The position numbers were made by a program, and so were the translations under genes. Of a stretch of 64,000 bases of DNA, positions 12,719-23,607 are shown piece by piece. Within the stretch, counting starts at the first letter, position 1, and each line of letters starts with the position of its first letter. The stretch lies in the NCBI GenBank assembly GCA_009193035.1, contig SWDT01000020.1:1-64000 (forward strand). The letters are read 5' to 3'. Source of the stretch: Halicephalobus mephisto. Lineage: Eukaryota; Nematoda; Chromadorea; Rhabditida; Panagrolaimidae. A model generated the notes under the pieces. That model did not search any database. It worked only from the letters and a program-made list of their open reading frames with translations, and was not told the origin of the DNA.

Positions 12719-14706
12719 ATGAGTTTTTTAAGACCTATGAGATTTATTTATATTTTAATTTTGCTGGTTGCTTTTGCAGCAACTTGTTTCGCTTTATTTA
12801 CTCCAGGTAATTTTTAATTTTAAAACATTCTAAAAATTTTAAAAATTAAAACTTAAATTTTTAGAGATTTAAAAATTTTATAAAACTTAGATTCTGATAG
12901 AGATTTCTGAAATGTTCGAAAATTTTAAAAAAGTTTTCAAATTTGGAAAGAAATTTCTGAAATTCTCGATTATTTCAAAGTTTTCAGAATCTAATGTAGG
13001 CTTTTGAAATGTTCGAAAATTTTATAACACTTAGATTCTGAAAGCTTTTTTGAAATATTCGAAGATTTCAGAAATCTCAGATTCTGAAAACTTTTTTGAA
13101 ATGTTCGAAAATTTTAAAAAAGTTTTCAAATTTAGGTAGAAATTTCTGAAATCTTCGAATATTTCAAAGTTTTCAGAATCTAATGTAGACTTCTGAAATG
13201 TTCGAAAATTTTATAACACTTAGATTCTGAAAGAGACTTCTAAAATCTCCAACAACTTCATAGAAGTTTTCAGAATCCAATATAGACTTCCGAAATCTTA
13301 AAAGGGTTATGTTTTCAGAATTCCTTGAAAAATATTCAAATCCCTAAAAATCCAAAAAATTTCTCTATACAGATATCCAAAATTTTAAATTTCCGGACTT
13401 TGAAATTCGTGTCGAGATAAATTTTTTAAAAAATTTTTAAAGAAAGTTTTTTTTTTAATTTTTAGAATTAATATTTTTTCTTTAAATTTTTAGAATTAAA
13501 TTTTTTTAATTTTTAGAATTAATATTTAAAAATTTTTAAAATTATTTTTTCTTTAAATTTTTAGAATTAATATTTTTTAATTTTTAAAATTAGTTTTTTT
13601 TAAATTTTTAGAATTTATTTTTTTTAATTTTTAAAATTAGTTTTTTTTAAATTTTTAGAATTAATTTTTTTAAATTTTTAGAATTAATATTTTTAAATTT
13701 TTAAAATTAGTTTTTTTTAAATTTTTAGAATTAATTTTTTTTAATTTTTAAAATTAGTTTTTTTTAAATTTTTAGAATTTATTTTTTTTAAATTTTTAGA
13801 ATTAATTTTTTTTTAATTTTTAGAATTATTTTTTCTTTAAATTTTTAGAATTAATTTTTTTAAATTTTGGTTTTTAGGATGGTGGTATTTCAAGGACCGG
13901 GAAACCCACAGAAGCGGACACATCGGGTTGTGGGGAAAATCCAGTTGTCATTTCCCGGCCGGTTCCCCTGATTACTGTAACGAATGGTATCAAGTCCGAT
14001 CGACATGGGAACAGGCCTGCAGGGGACTCTTCATCACGGCCTTGGCCTGTAATCTCATCGCTTTGATTTCCACAGGATTATCATTCTGCTGTTACGGTAG
14101 CCACAGAATGGGGAGATTCCTAGCCTTGTGGCCGTTCCTCAATATGATCTTCCTCGGAATCGGGATAACTTTTTTCTTCACGAAATACACCGAAAGAGCC
14201 TCTGTCATCATGAACAAATGTAATTTTTTAAAATCTTCCAAAAAATCAAAAATAAAAAACTTCAAAATTCTCCAAAAAATAAAAAATTTTCTAAAATCTT
14301 CCAAAAAATCAAAAATTAAAAATTTCAAAATTCTCCAAAAAATAAAAATTTTCTAAAATTTTCCAAAAAATCAAAAATTAGAAATTCCAAAAATAAAAAA
14401 TTTCAAAATTCTTCAAAAAATAAAAATTTTCTAAAATCTTCCAAAAAATCAAAAATTAAAAATTCCAAAAAATTAAAAATTTCGAAATTTTAAAAATAAT
14501 TTGGAATATCTAATTTGAGACAAGAATGAAGATTGTTTTTGACTTCTACAGTAACTAATAGTTCTTAAATTTCAGATGAATTCTACGGATTGACGGTGGG
14601 GTACAGCGGTATCGTGATGTCCAGTGCCTTCGCCCTCGTCTTCATCGCCATGTTCATTTTGAATATTGACCTTTTTCTTGCTTTCTATGAAGAACGATTT
14701 TTATAA
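12719..14706 (+). CDS. Clc-like claudin-family four-pass membrane protein
   Basis: Nematode claudin-like (Clc-like/PMP22-claudin superfamily) protein, expected in the plasma membrane at cell junctions. Three exons (12719-12806, 13878-14219, 14576-14706) give 186 residues. Membrane segment 1 is residues about 9-28. The first extracellular loop carries the claudin signature GLWGKSSC followed by a second Cys (DYCNEW). Three further hydrophobic segments follow: LFITALACNLIALISTGL-like, FLALWPFLNMIFLGIGITFF and IVMSSAFALVFIAMFIL. The topology and signature are clear, but the individual family member cannot be named. The first intron is 1.07 kb of AT repeats and the second a 62-base-type tandem repeat. 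It starts 177 bases after the CCCH gene stop on the same strand, so co-transcription is possible but unproven. The start is the first in-frame ATG and has no acceptor immediately before it. Confidence 0.85.
12830..13870. repeat. AT repeats filling claudin intron 1
   Basis: 12880-13330 holds imperfect copies of attctgaaagagatttctgaaatgttcgaaaattt-like units. 13430-13870 is dominated by aaatttttagaattaa units about 25-40 bases apart. No coding potential was seen. Confidence 0.75.
14225..14490. repeat. Tandem repeat in claudin intron 2
   Basis: A unit with cttccaaaaaatcaaaaat then attctccaaaaaataaaaa is repeated about four times at roughly 62 bases. Confidence 0.8.
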
Positions 14707-14734
14707 CATAATATTTCATAAACTACACAAAAAA

Positions 14735-15200
14735 CTAAGTATATGGCATTTAATGTATAAATATATTAAAAAAGTTCTGATGTATGATATGCATTGTATT
14801 CAATGTATCGATAGATTTAGTTGATATCGGTGTAGTGTATTCAGTATATAGATATATTAAAAAAGTTCTGATGTATGATATACATTGTATTCAGTGTATC
14901 GATATATTAAAACAACTCTGATGTATGATATACTTTGTATTCAATGTATTGATAGATTTAGTTGATATCGGATATATTGTATTCAGTGTATCGATATATT
15001 AAAACAACTCTGATCTATGATATGCTTTGTATTCAATGTATTGATAGATTTAGTTGATATCGGATATATTGTATTCAATGTATAGATATATTAAAAAAGT
15101 TATGATATATAATATACGTTATATTCAATGTATTGATAGATTTAGTTGATATCGGTGTATTGTATTCAATGTATCTGATATATCGTATTCAATGTACTGA
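14735..15200. repeat. Minisatellite with gatatattgtattcaatgt units
   Basis: Roughly seven copies of a unit containing ttcaatgtatcgatata, ttaaaa(c/a)aa and ctgatgtatgatata follow the claudin stop codon. No gene is apparent. Confidence 0.8.
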
Positions 15201-15369
15201 TATAATAAGTGCAATATCAATGTATTATATTCAATGCATCAAAATATAAAGTTAATATTGATACATTTTATACAATGTGTTCGACATATCGAAATGACCG
15301 TGATATGTATACATTATATTTAATATGCCAATGTATTGAGTACAATATCAGCGCATCATATTCAATATA

Positions 15370-15625
15370 TCGACACATTAGATATAATATATCTGGTACA
15401 TTGGATGTAATATATCTGATAAATTGGATATAATATATTTGATACATTGGATATAATATATTTGATACATTGGATATAATGTATCTGGTACATTGGATAT
15501 AATGTATCTGGTACATTGGATATAATGTATCTGATACATTGGATGTAATGTATCTGGTACATTGGATATAATATATCCGACACATTGGATGTAATATATC
15601 AGATATATTGGATATAATGTATCTG
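15370..15625. repeat. 23-base tandem minisatellite
   Basis: The unit tctggtacattggatataa plus tgta (23 bases) is repeated about eleven times with point changes. Since 69 bases equal 23 codons, open frames run through it on the minus strand, but their products are only the repeated unit. Confidence 0.9.
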
Positions 15626-15646
15626 ATATATTATGATCGTTTTAAT

Positions 15647-15736
15647 GTACCCTAATTTTACGCATATAAGCATGGCGGATCTCGGCCAACTTTTTTCGCT
15701 TATAAGTCCGTGCTTATATGAGTTAAACTAGGGTAC
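15647..15736. repeat. 90-base hairpin (inverted-repeat) element
   Basis: The ends gtaccctaattttacgcata and the reverse complement of tatgagttaaactagggtac pair over about 28 bases with few mismatches. The 35-base interior is comparatively GC-rich (gcggatctcggcc). It could be a tiny inverted-repeat transposon or a foldback. Confidence 0.6.
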
Positions 15737-15934
15737 TTTTTTGTGTGTACGGTATTGTATATAAAAATTCGTTTTTTTCACTAAAAATTGATATTTATTA
15801 AATACTTTATGGTGAAATAAACTATAATTTAAAATTTTAATGAATTTCCTTATATTTTGACAAATTTTAAAACATGTCATTTTAATATTAAATCAGTAAT
15901 TAAAGTTTACCTAAAATAGTTTTTGAGGTACTAC

Positions 15935-16440
15935 ACACAAAAATCGTAATTCCTGGCACAGTAACAGATATAAATCATCACTATTGTGTTATAGTTTCGT
16001 CACAAAAGTTAAATATTTATTGAAAATGTGACAATTGTGTTACATTTCCGTCACAAAAGTTAAATATTTATTAAAATTGTGACGATTACATTACATTTTC
16101 ATCACAAAAGTCAAACATTTATTGAAAAATATAGCGATTGTATTACATTCCCGTCACAAAAGTCAAACATTTATTAAAAATATAGCGATTGTGTTACTTT
16201 TTTAATAAATATTTGACTTTTATGACGAAAATGTGATAATTGTATTATATTTCCATCACAAATGCTAAATATTTATTAAAAATACAGCGATTGTGTTACT
16301 TTTTTAATAAATATTTGACTTTTATGACGAAAATGTGATAATTATATTACTTTTTCATTACAAAAGTCAAATATTTATTAAGAATATGATTGTGTTACAC
16401 TTTCGCAATTTTTACAAAACTAAAAATTACTTTTTTGTGT
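15935..16440. repeat. Degenerate array of the dispersed gtgac/tattta module
   Basis: Repeated ttgtgttac, catcacaaaagt, caaatatttatt and tttgacttttatgacg segments appear in both orientations. They match module A of the dispersed family also seen at 17900-18260, 21114-21760 and 27345-27725. Confidence 0.75.
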
Positions 16441-16690
16441 TGTTTATAATAATTTTCGCCCAGTTTTCGATTGACGTCGACCTTGGTGTAATTACTGTAT
16501 TCGGAGTTTTCCTGAGTTATGTCCCTATTGGAAACTGTACTTTGAGATTTCGTCAAACCTAAAAAAATACCGAAATTGTGATGAAAGTTTTAATGATTTC
16601 GAAATCCGTAAAAATTGCGGCGTCTACCATCGATCCAACAAGGTGATGCTTTAACTAGGTCAACGAAATCAATTTTTTCTGGATCTAAAA

Positions 16691-17544
16691 ATGAAAATAT
16701 TTTTGTTATTTTCTTTTATTAATTCCTCATTTTGTCAATTTTCCGAATGCTGCAACGGAGTCTTCAAAGGTTTCTAAAATTTCAATAATAATATTGTGAA
16801 AATTAAAAATATTTATTTTTGTAAAATGATTTTAAAATCGATTTTCGAAATTTTCTAAAAACTTTAATAATTTCAATTTCTAAAAATTTCGAGAATTTTT
16901 ATAAATTTTTAAAAACTAATAATTTCAATTTTCAGAAATTTTCAAAAAATTCAATTTTCAGACTTTTCTAAAAATTTCGAGAATTTATAAATTTTTAAAA
17001 ACTAAGAATTTCAATTTTCAGAAGTTTCTAGAAATTTTGAGAACTTCTAATTTGAAAATTTTCTAAAAACTAAGAATTTCAATTTTTACAAATTTTCAAA
17101 AAATTCAATTTTCAGACTTTTCTAAAAATTTCGAGAATTTTTACAAATTTTTAAAAACTAAGAATTTCAATTTTTACAAATTTTCAAAAATTTCAAAAAA
17201 TTCAATTTTCAAAAGAATTCTGAAGTTTCTAGAAGATCCCTAAAATTCGTTTCAAAAAATAACATTTCATTTTTTAAATTATGATTTCTAAAAACTTCCA
17301 GAATTTTAAAATTTGAATGATATTTGTATTTTTTGAAATTCTTAAAAATTTCAGTTTTTATTGTATTTTGGAAAATTTTACTTTAAAAATTAATAATTTT
17401 CCAGAATCGAGACCTAATCCCATCGAGAACCGATTTCCATTTTACAACAGACTTTTTTTGAAATCGAATTCCTTCGTCCCGGGAACCCTCCTCGGTCCCA
17501 CCTACGGCTACAACCCCAACGTTCCTCGAAATCCATTTGAATAA
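16691..17544 (+). CDS. Small secreted peptide precursor, family unknown
   Basis: Two exons, 16691-16769 and 17405-17544, join in frame to encode 72 residues. The N-terminus KIFLLFSFINSSFC is a good signal peptide, with cleavage plausible around residue 16. The mature part begins with a Cys pair (ECC) and is then Cys-free, rich in Pro, Asn and aromatic residues, ending GPTYGYNPNVPRNPFE. Support comes from codon-quality sequence in exon 2 (GC-rich third positions unlike the flanks), a TTTTCCAG acceptor, a clean AAAG|GTTTCT donor and AATAAA sequences soon after the stop (about 17580 and 17612). I recognise no family. A neuropeptide-like or cuticle-associated peptide is possible, but no dibasic processing sites are visible. 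The 635-base intron is AT-rich repeat. Confidence 0.6.
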
Positions 17545-17639
17545 TTTATTTCGAACTTGACCAGTTCTATTGAGCAGAAAAAAATAAATTAATTGATAAA
17601 AAACGAACTTTAATAAAAGCGAATTTTCAAACAAGTTTT

Positions 17640-17720
17640 ATAATTTTGGGACTCGACGAGACGCCGGCCGGGCGGCGCTCCCTGACCGGGCGGTCCTAGC
17701 ACGACTACCGTAACTTTACG
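17640..17720. other. Short GC-rich island
   Basis: About 60 bases with gacgccggccgggcggcgct and a nearby gaccgggcggtcc palindrome interrupt otherwise AT-rich spacer. No gene or RNA could be assigned. Confidence 0.4.
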
Positions 17721-17899
17721 AGGTTTATGTTTTTATTTTTTAAATATTTTTTTACAGAAGATTGTGACTTTTTGTTCTATAAAAACTCAAGTACATCTCT
17801 CCCCTATTTCTACACCAAGTCACAACATATATTTTTGAACTTCTCAAAGTGCAGATTCAGAATCAGCCCTTCAAGATCTTCAAAATGATATATAACTTC

Positions 17900-18260
17900 A
17901 CACAAAAAAGCGTAACTTGATTCAGTAATAAATAATAATCGTCACAAAAGTCAAATATTCATGAAAAATGTGACGATTGTTACGGGATCAAAAATTATAT
18001 TTTGTGTATTGGAGCTGTTTTCGGATAGTGATTTTGGCAGGTCCAGTAAATTTTGGATAGTGACTAGAAAGTTCAGATTTGAATCGGAAATAGACACTAT
18101 TCAAATTTTCTACACATAAAAAGTGTGACTTTTGATTCAGTAATAAATAATAATCGTCACTATTAAGTTACTTTTTCGTCACAAAAGTCAAATATTCATG
18201 AAAAATATGATTTTCTTACATTTCGAAATTGTTACTGAACCGAAAATTACATTTTTTTGA
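17900..18260 (-). repeat. Modular dispersed repeat, A-B-A copy (reverse orientation)
   Basis: The outer modules contain ttcagtaataaataataatcgtc and cacaaaagtcaaatattcatg. The inner module reads tattggagctgttttcgg, then atagtgattttggcag, then atagtgactagaaag. Order and content match the copies at 21114-21760 and 27345-27725 on the other strand. Confidence 0.8.
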
Positions 18261-18297
18261 AAACTCGCTTTTGTTAAGGTTCGTTTTTTGTGAGGAA

Positions 18298-21200
18298 TTA
18301 TTCGAAACAAACTGAATGACATAATTGAGGACAATTCGTGGTACATTGGTACTTGAGTGGAGGCGTTGGAGAAGTTGTTTCGCATTTTCTTCCACAAGTT
18401 CCTAGGCAATTTGTTTGACATTCGTTACGGATTGCATCGGATAATCGGCATTCTCTCTGACAGGATTCTGCGCAACTGGGTCCGCATTGGGCGAAGGCTT
18501 TGTCGTTGATGAGACAATGTTGACTGCAGGATTTTTGACAGATTCCGTTACATTCGGCCGAACGAGTACAGAGGAATCTGACGGCGTTGGAACAGATTTC
18601 TGCACATTCTGAGGATTGACAAAGAGCTCCACATTTTAGGGAAAGTTGTTCTCTGCATTTTGTCTGGATCTCGGATTGAGAAGAAGGATAGGATCCGAAG
18701 GTGGTCGGGAACCCGGGGGAGCAGTTGAGTTCGCAAGTCCGGTCGCAGAGCCTCGAGCAGTTCAGATGGGGTCTCTGGAGGGCCCCGCACTGGGCCACGC
18801 AGGACGGCAGACACGCCAGACGGCAGTTGACGGACGTCGAAGGTAGTTTTATTTCTGGATTTACCGGAATCGGAACAGTTTGATGTGGTTGTTGAATTTT
18901 TTGATTTTGTAAAAATCGAGTTTCTGTCGGAACAGGGATCACTTGAGCAATTGGAGGAATTTGATGAAATTTAAATGGTTGAAGATATAATTTTTCTTTT
19001 TGCATTAATTGATCAAAATTTTTAAAATTAATATTTTTTGTTTTTTCAACAAAACCAAAAACAACTTCTAGGGTCTTGTCGAGGACACAGGACTTCTCGC
19101 AGCCCGGCCGACAGGCACTGACGCACATGGCCGTCGGCAGTCTGGACCCCGGGATGTCGCATTTCTGGCTGCAGAAAGCGTCGCAAGTCGGGACACAGAC
19201 TTCGTTCGGAGCTCCTGAAGTCACACATTTGTCGTTACATTCAGCGTGACATTTTTGAGTACATCCATATTTCGAAAAAGTGGCTTCTTTAAGATTCGTA
19301 TTATCCGTAGCGAAGATAATCCCGTCATTTGGAACTTCATCAACAGCCGGAATTATCGTTTTTTCGCAGGACGATTGACACAGGTCCTGACATTGGTGTT
19401 TCGCTTTTCCGTCCAGTAACGCCAGTTTTTTGAAATTCGAAGACAACAAACAATCGGCCAAACAGTCATTCAAACAGAATTCAGTCAACGATGTCTTCAG
19501 AAGTTTGGTTTTGATCCTTGAAGGACAAGTAATAGAACAAGCGGACTTACAAGTTGTTTCGCAAGTCGTCACGGGGTTGAAGGCCAAACAAGACCCCAAA
19601 CAGGATGGTTGACAGTCCTTCATACAATTGTCAAACTGAAAATTCCGATAAAGTAGTAACCAAAGATATCAATTTTTCTAAATTTTAAAATTCAAAATTT
19701 CTAAAATTTTAATTTTTTAATTTTTCTAAATTTTAAAATTCAAAATTTCTAAAATTTCAATTTTTTCAATTTTTCTAAATTTTAAAATTCAAAATTTAAA
19801 ATTTCTCAATTTTTCGAAATTTTCAAATTCAAAATTTCTAAAATTTCAATTTTTTCAGTTTTTCTAAATTTTAAAATTTAAAATTTCTAAAAATTTCAAT
19901 TTTGTATAATTTGAAAATTTTCGGATTTTCGAATTCAAAATTTTAAAAATTTTCTAAATTTCGAAATTTAAAATTTCTGAAACTTTCAAATTTATATAAT
20001 TTTTAAAAACTTTGAATTTTGAAATTTAAAATTTTTGGAGTTTTTAGATTTAAAGTTTTCGAAATTTTTAGATTTAAAATTTTTGAATTAGTTTGATTTG
20101 ATTGAGAAATTTGAAATCGATAATTGTGATGATTTTAAAAATTTACTTGTTCTTTTGAAGGCAGTTTGCAGACACATGGAAGCTCGAGGGATTCCTTGCA
20201 ATGGCAGGCGTATTTCTCGCATCGACAAGTCGGGATATCATGACAGTCACAACTGCTGTCTCCTGATGCTATCTAAAAATTAATTTTCGATAATGATTAC
20301 TGTATAAAAAATCATTTCATCTAAGATGAGTTAACAAATCGATGCTTTATTTTTATCAAAGTTGACAGTCAGAATTCAAAATCGAAATTAAAGTTTTCGT
20401 GCTAAGAAATAACTTTTGAAATTCGAACTTTTCTCGGTGAGATGTAATTTTCGAAATTTGGACTTTTCGTGCTGAGAAATAACTTTCGAAATTTGGACTT
20501 TTCGTGCTAAGATACAACTCAGAAAGTTTGGACTTTTCTTGGTAAGATGTAACTTTCGAAATTTGAACTTTTCTCGGTGAGATGTAACTTTTGAAATTTG
20601 GACTTTTCGCGCTAAGATACAACTCTGAAAATTCAAACTTTTCGTGCTAAGATATAACTTTTGAAATCCAAATTTTTCATAATAAAACACAACCTTTGAA
20701 ATTGAGATTTTTCGCGCTAAGATATAATTTTTGAAATTTGGACTTTTCTTGATGAGATATAATTTTCGAAATTTAAAATTTTCGTGTCGAGATACATCTT
20801 TCGAAATCTCAATTTTTGGTTTTAGAACACAATTTGCAAATTATATTTTTATTTTAAAAATTTGGATATCTTCAAACTTTTAATTTATATAAAACAATTT
20901 TTTTGAAAAAGAAAAATTCATAAATATTTTCATAGAACCAAAATTCAAAACTTCGATTCTGAATTCTGTCAACTTTGATAAAATAAAACAAATTCACAGT
21001 TACTGAAAACGGAAAATTTATCACGTGTTATGTTTATTCAGAGCAAAGGATGGATTTAAAAAAGAAAATTAAACAGATATATCACGTATGAAGTCGAGAT
21101 TTATCACGTGTTATGTACACAAAGAAAGCGTAACTTTTAGTTTTATAAGAATTGCGAAATGTAAGAAAATCATATTTGTCATAAATATTTGACTTTTGTA

Positions 21201-22772
21201 ACGAAAAAGTAACTTAATAGTGACGATTATTATTTATTACTAGGTCAAAAGTTACAATTTTCGTGTGTAGAGATTTTGGATAGTGTCTATTTCCGACTCA
21301 TATTAGGACTTTCTAGTCACTATCCGAAATTTACTGGAGCTGCCAAAATCACTATCCAAAAACAGCTCCAATACACAAAAAAAAACAATTTTTGATCTCG
21401 TAACAATTCTGAAATGTAAGAAAATCATATTTTTCATAAATATTTGACTTTTGTAACGAAAAAGTAACTTAATAGTGACGATTATTATTTATTACTGAAT
21501 CAAAAGTCACACTTTTTGCGGGTAAAGATTTTAGATAGTGTTTATTTCTAACTTAAAGCAGGACTTTCTAGTCACTATCCGAAATTTACTGGAGCTGTCA
21601 AAATCACTATCCAAAAACAGCTCCAATACACAAAAAACAATTCCGAAATGTAACAATCATCACATTTTTTAAAATATTTGACTTTTGTGACGAAAAAGTG
21701 ACTTAATAGTAACGATTACTATTTATTACTGCGCCAAAAGTTATACTTTTTTGTGTAATTAATTTATCGAAGGACAAAGAAGGAGATAATTTAAAAAAGA
21801 AAACGGAATAGATTTAATATTGTTAAAAATAGAAATTTATGTTATATTACAGAAGTTTGATTTTAAAGATAGTCTCAGATCAGATGAACTTTTAAGAACA
21901 TCGACTTGCCTGAGGGAGGACAGGAAAAAAAATAATTTTCCAATTTTAATAATATCAAATCTAGTCAATTTTTTTAAATTCATGTTTTTACAATACTTAA
22001 CCACTTATGTTTAATTCTAAAAATAACCTAATTTAAAGTCCGATGAACTTTTAAGAACACCGACTTGCCTGAGGGAGGATAAAGAAGGATTTTGGTTTTA
22101 AAAACTTCACTAAATTTAATATTACTAAAAATCGAAAATTTTAATTTCTTTTTTACGACATTTAACTACTTGTGTTTAATTCTAAAAATAACCTAATTTA
22201 AAGTCCGATGAACTTTTAAGAACACCGATTTGCCTGAGGGAAGATAAAGAAAGATTTTGGTTTTAAAAATCATTAAATTTAATATTATTAAAAAAAATTA
22301 GAAATTCTGATTACTTTTTTACAATATGTAGCCACTTGTGTTTAATTCTAAAAATAACTTAAATTCCAATGAACTTTTAAGAACACCGATTTGCTTGAGG
22401 GAGGATAAAGAAGGATTTTGGTTTTAAAAATCATTAAATTTAATATTACTAAAAAATTAGAAATTCTGATTACTTTTTTACAATACTTAACCACTTATGT
22501 TTAATTCTAAAAATAACCCAATTTAAAGTCCGATGAACTTTTAAGAACACCGATTTGCTTGAGGGAGGATAAAGAAGGATTTTGGTTTTAAAAATCATTA
22601 AATTTAATATTATTAAAAAAAATTAGAAATTCTGATTACTTTTTTACGACATTTAACTACTTATGTTTGGAAGTAAATGCTAAATTGGACAAGCACTGAA
22701 TACCGTAGTTAATAGAAAACTTACATTTCCAAAGACACAAAAGAAGATTAAGATTTTCCCAGAGTACTGCAT
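18298..22772 (-). CDS. Secreted Cys-rich multi-repeat protein, function unknown
   Basis: Three exons on the minus strand, 22772-22725, 20272-20147 and 19635-18298, all in phase 0, encode 503 residues. Exon 1 encodes a signal peptide (MQYSGKILIFFCVFGN). Exon 2 is a dense Cys segment (CDCHDIPTCRCEKYACHC). Exon 3 holds many C-x3-C and C-x-x-x-C-x-x-x-C type motifs (CQPSCLGSC, CLNDCLADC, CQDLCQSSC, CNDKC, CRLACLPSC, CSQHC, CQRECR) to the end CHSVCFE, interrupted by a Cys-free stretch of about 80 residues rich in Pro and Gln. The protein is therefore likely extracellular and disulfide-rich, built from repeated short Cys hairpins. I cannot name the family. A CTTCAG acceptor lies just before the start ATG, so trans-splicing is possible. 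The first intron is 2.45 kb, packed with repeats. Confidence 0.7.
19660..20090. repeat. AT repeat in intron 2 of the Cys-rich gene
   Basis: Units of tttctaaaattcaattttt and attttaaaattcaaaattt recur about every 45-60 bases. No other content was seen. Confidence 0.7.
20385..20830 (-). repeat. Minisatellite, inverted relative of the 3180-3720 array
   Basis: Copies of gaaatttggacttttcgtgc followed by taagatataactt or ggtgagatgtaac recur every 45-60 bases. Read on the minus strand this is the same acgaaaagtccaaattt core as at 3180-3720. It lies inside the first intron of the Cys-rich gene. Confidence 0.85.
21114..21760 (+). repeat. Modular dispersed repeat, A-B-A-B-A copy
   Basis: Module A (gcgaaatgtaag, aatatttgacttttgtaacg, agtgacgattattatttatt, aaaagttac) alternates with module B (gatagtgtctatttc, tagtcactatccgaa, caaaatcactatcc, acagctccaatacac). 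Three A and two B modules are present. No open frame for a transposase was seen. Confidence 0.85.
21840..22660. repeat. Five-copy tandem repeat of about 163 bases
   Basis: gatgaacttttaagaacacc followed by gatttgcctgagggaggata recurs at about 21882, 22042, 22206, 22367 and 22531. It lies within intron 1 of the Cys-rich gene. Confidence 0.9.
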
Positions 22773-23029
22773 TCCTCAAATCGAGATCTGAAGCGAACTG
22801 ATTTGTTCCAGACTTTGTGGAACATGAAAGAGCAACGCCCATCCTTGTTTTTGACCTCTTGAACGAGCTCTTATTGCCGCAAGAATCTCTTGACCGGTCA
22901 CTGGTTTTCTGCTTGTTAGCACCTCGGGCGAAGAGATACTTGAGCGCTTTTGTTTCGAGTACTTTTTATCCTTTTCGGTTTTTGACAGTTACAAATTCCA
23001 AAATCACCTATTTTTGGAATTAACTGATT

Positions 23030-23420
23030 TTTTTAAATTGCAAAAATAACTATTTTGGGATTAACTAATTTTGTTAAAATTCAAAAAAATCATTTATTTT
23101 TAAAATTGGATTATTTCTGAAAATTGCAAAAATAACTATTTTTGTTAAAATTCAAAAAATCATTTATTCTTAAAATTGGTTTATTTTCGAAAATTGCAAA
23201 GATTACTTATTTTTGAAATTAACTAATTTTGTTAAAATTCAAAAAATCATTTATTTTTGAAAATTGCAAAGATAACTATTTTTTGTTAAAATTCAAAAAA
23301 TTACTTATTTTTAAAATTAATTTTTTTTCGAAAATTGCAAAAAATTATTTATTTTTAAAATTAATTTTTTTTCTAAATTCAAAAAATTACTAATTTTTGG
23401 GATTAAATAATTTTTTTTTA
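23030..23420. repeat. AT tandem repeat upstream of the GDSL-like gene
   Basis: Units of ttgttaaaattcaaaaaatc and attgcaaaaataactatttt alternate with a composite period near 75 bases. 22817-23020, upstream of the Cys-rich gene start, is more complex and probably its promoter. Confidence 0.7.
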
Positions 23421-23607
23421 AATTCAAAAATAACTAAAATCGTTTTAAGATCGAAAATGGACAAACAAAATACTTTTGTTAACTTGACCAGGCTTTCCAA
23501 TTTGATCAGGTGGCAAATCGGACGGTTTTGGCCGTATTTAGACAAGACTGGTCACTGGCCAGTTCACGTCGAAATTCGTTTTACACTCGTTCGGTCGCTT
23601 TTCGGAC

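Noticed and set aside
15268..15585. 100-codon minus-strand frame with repeated YIQ/ISN units
   Set aside because: Created by the 23-base tandem repeat, whose period is stop-free; not a gene.
21840..22660. Regularly spaced repeats considered as a CRISPR array
   Set aside because: Units are contiguous tandem copies of about 163 bases without unique spacers, in a eukaryotic intron.
22657..22842. 61-codon minus-strand frame starting MGVALSC
   Set aside because: It is out of frame with the signal-peptide exon at 22725-22772, which alone links in phase to the downstream Cys-rich exons.
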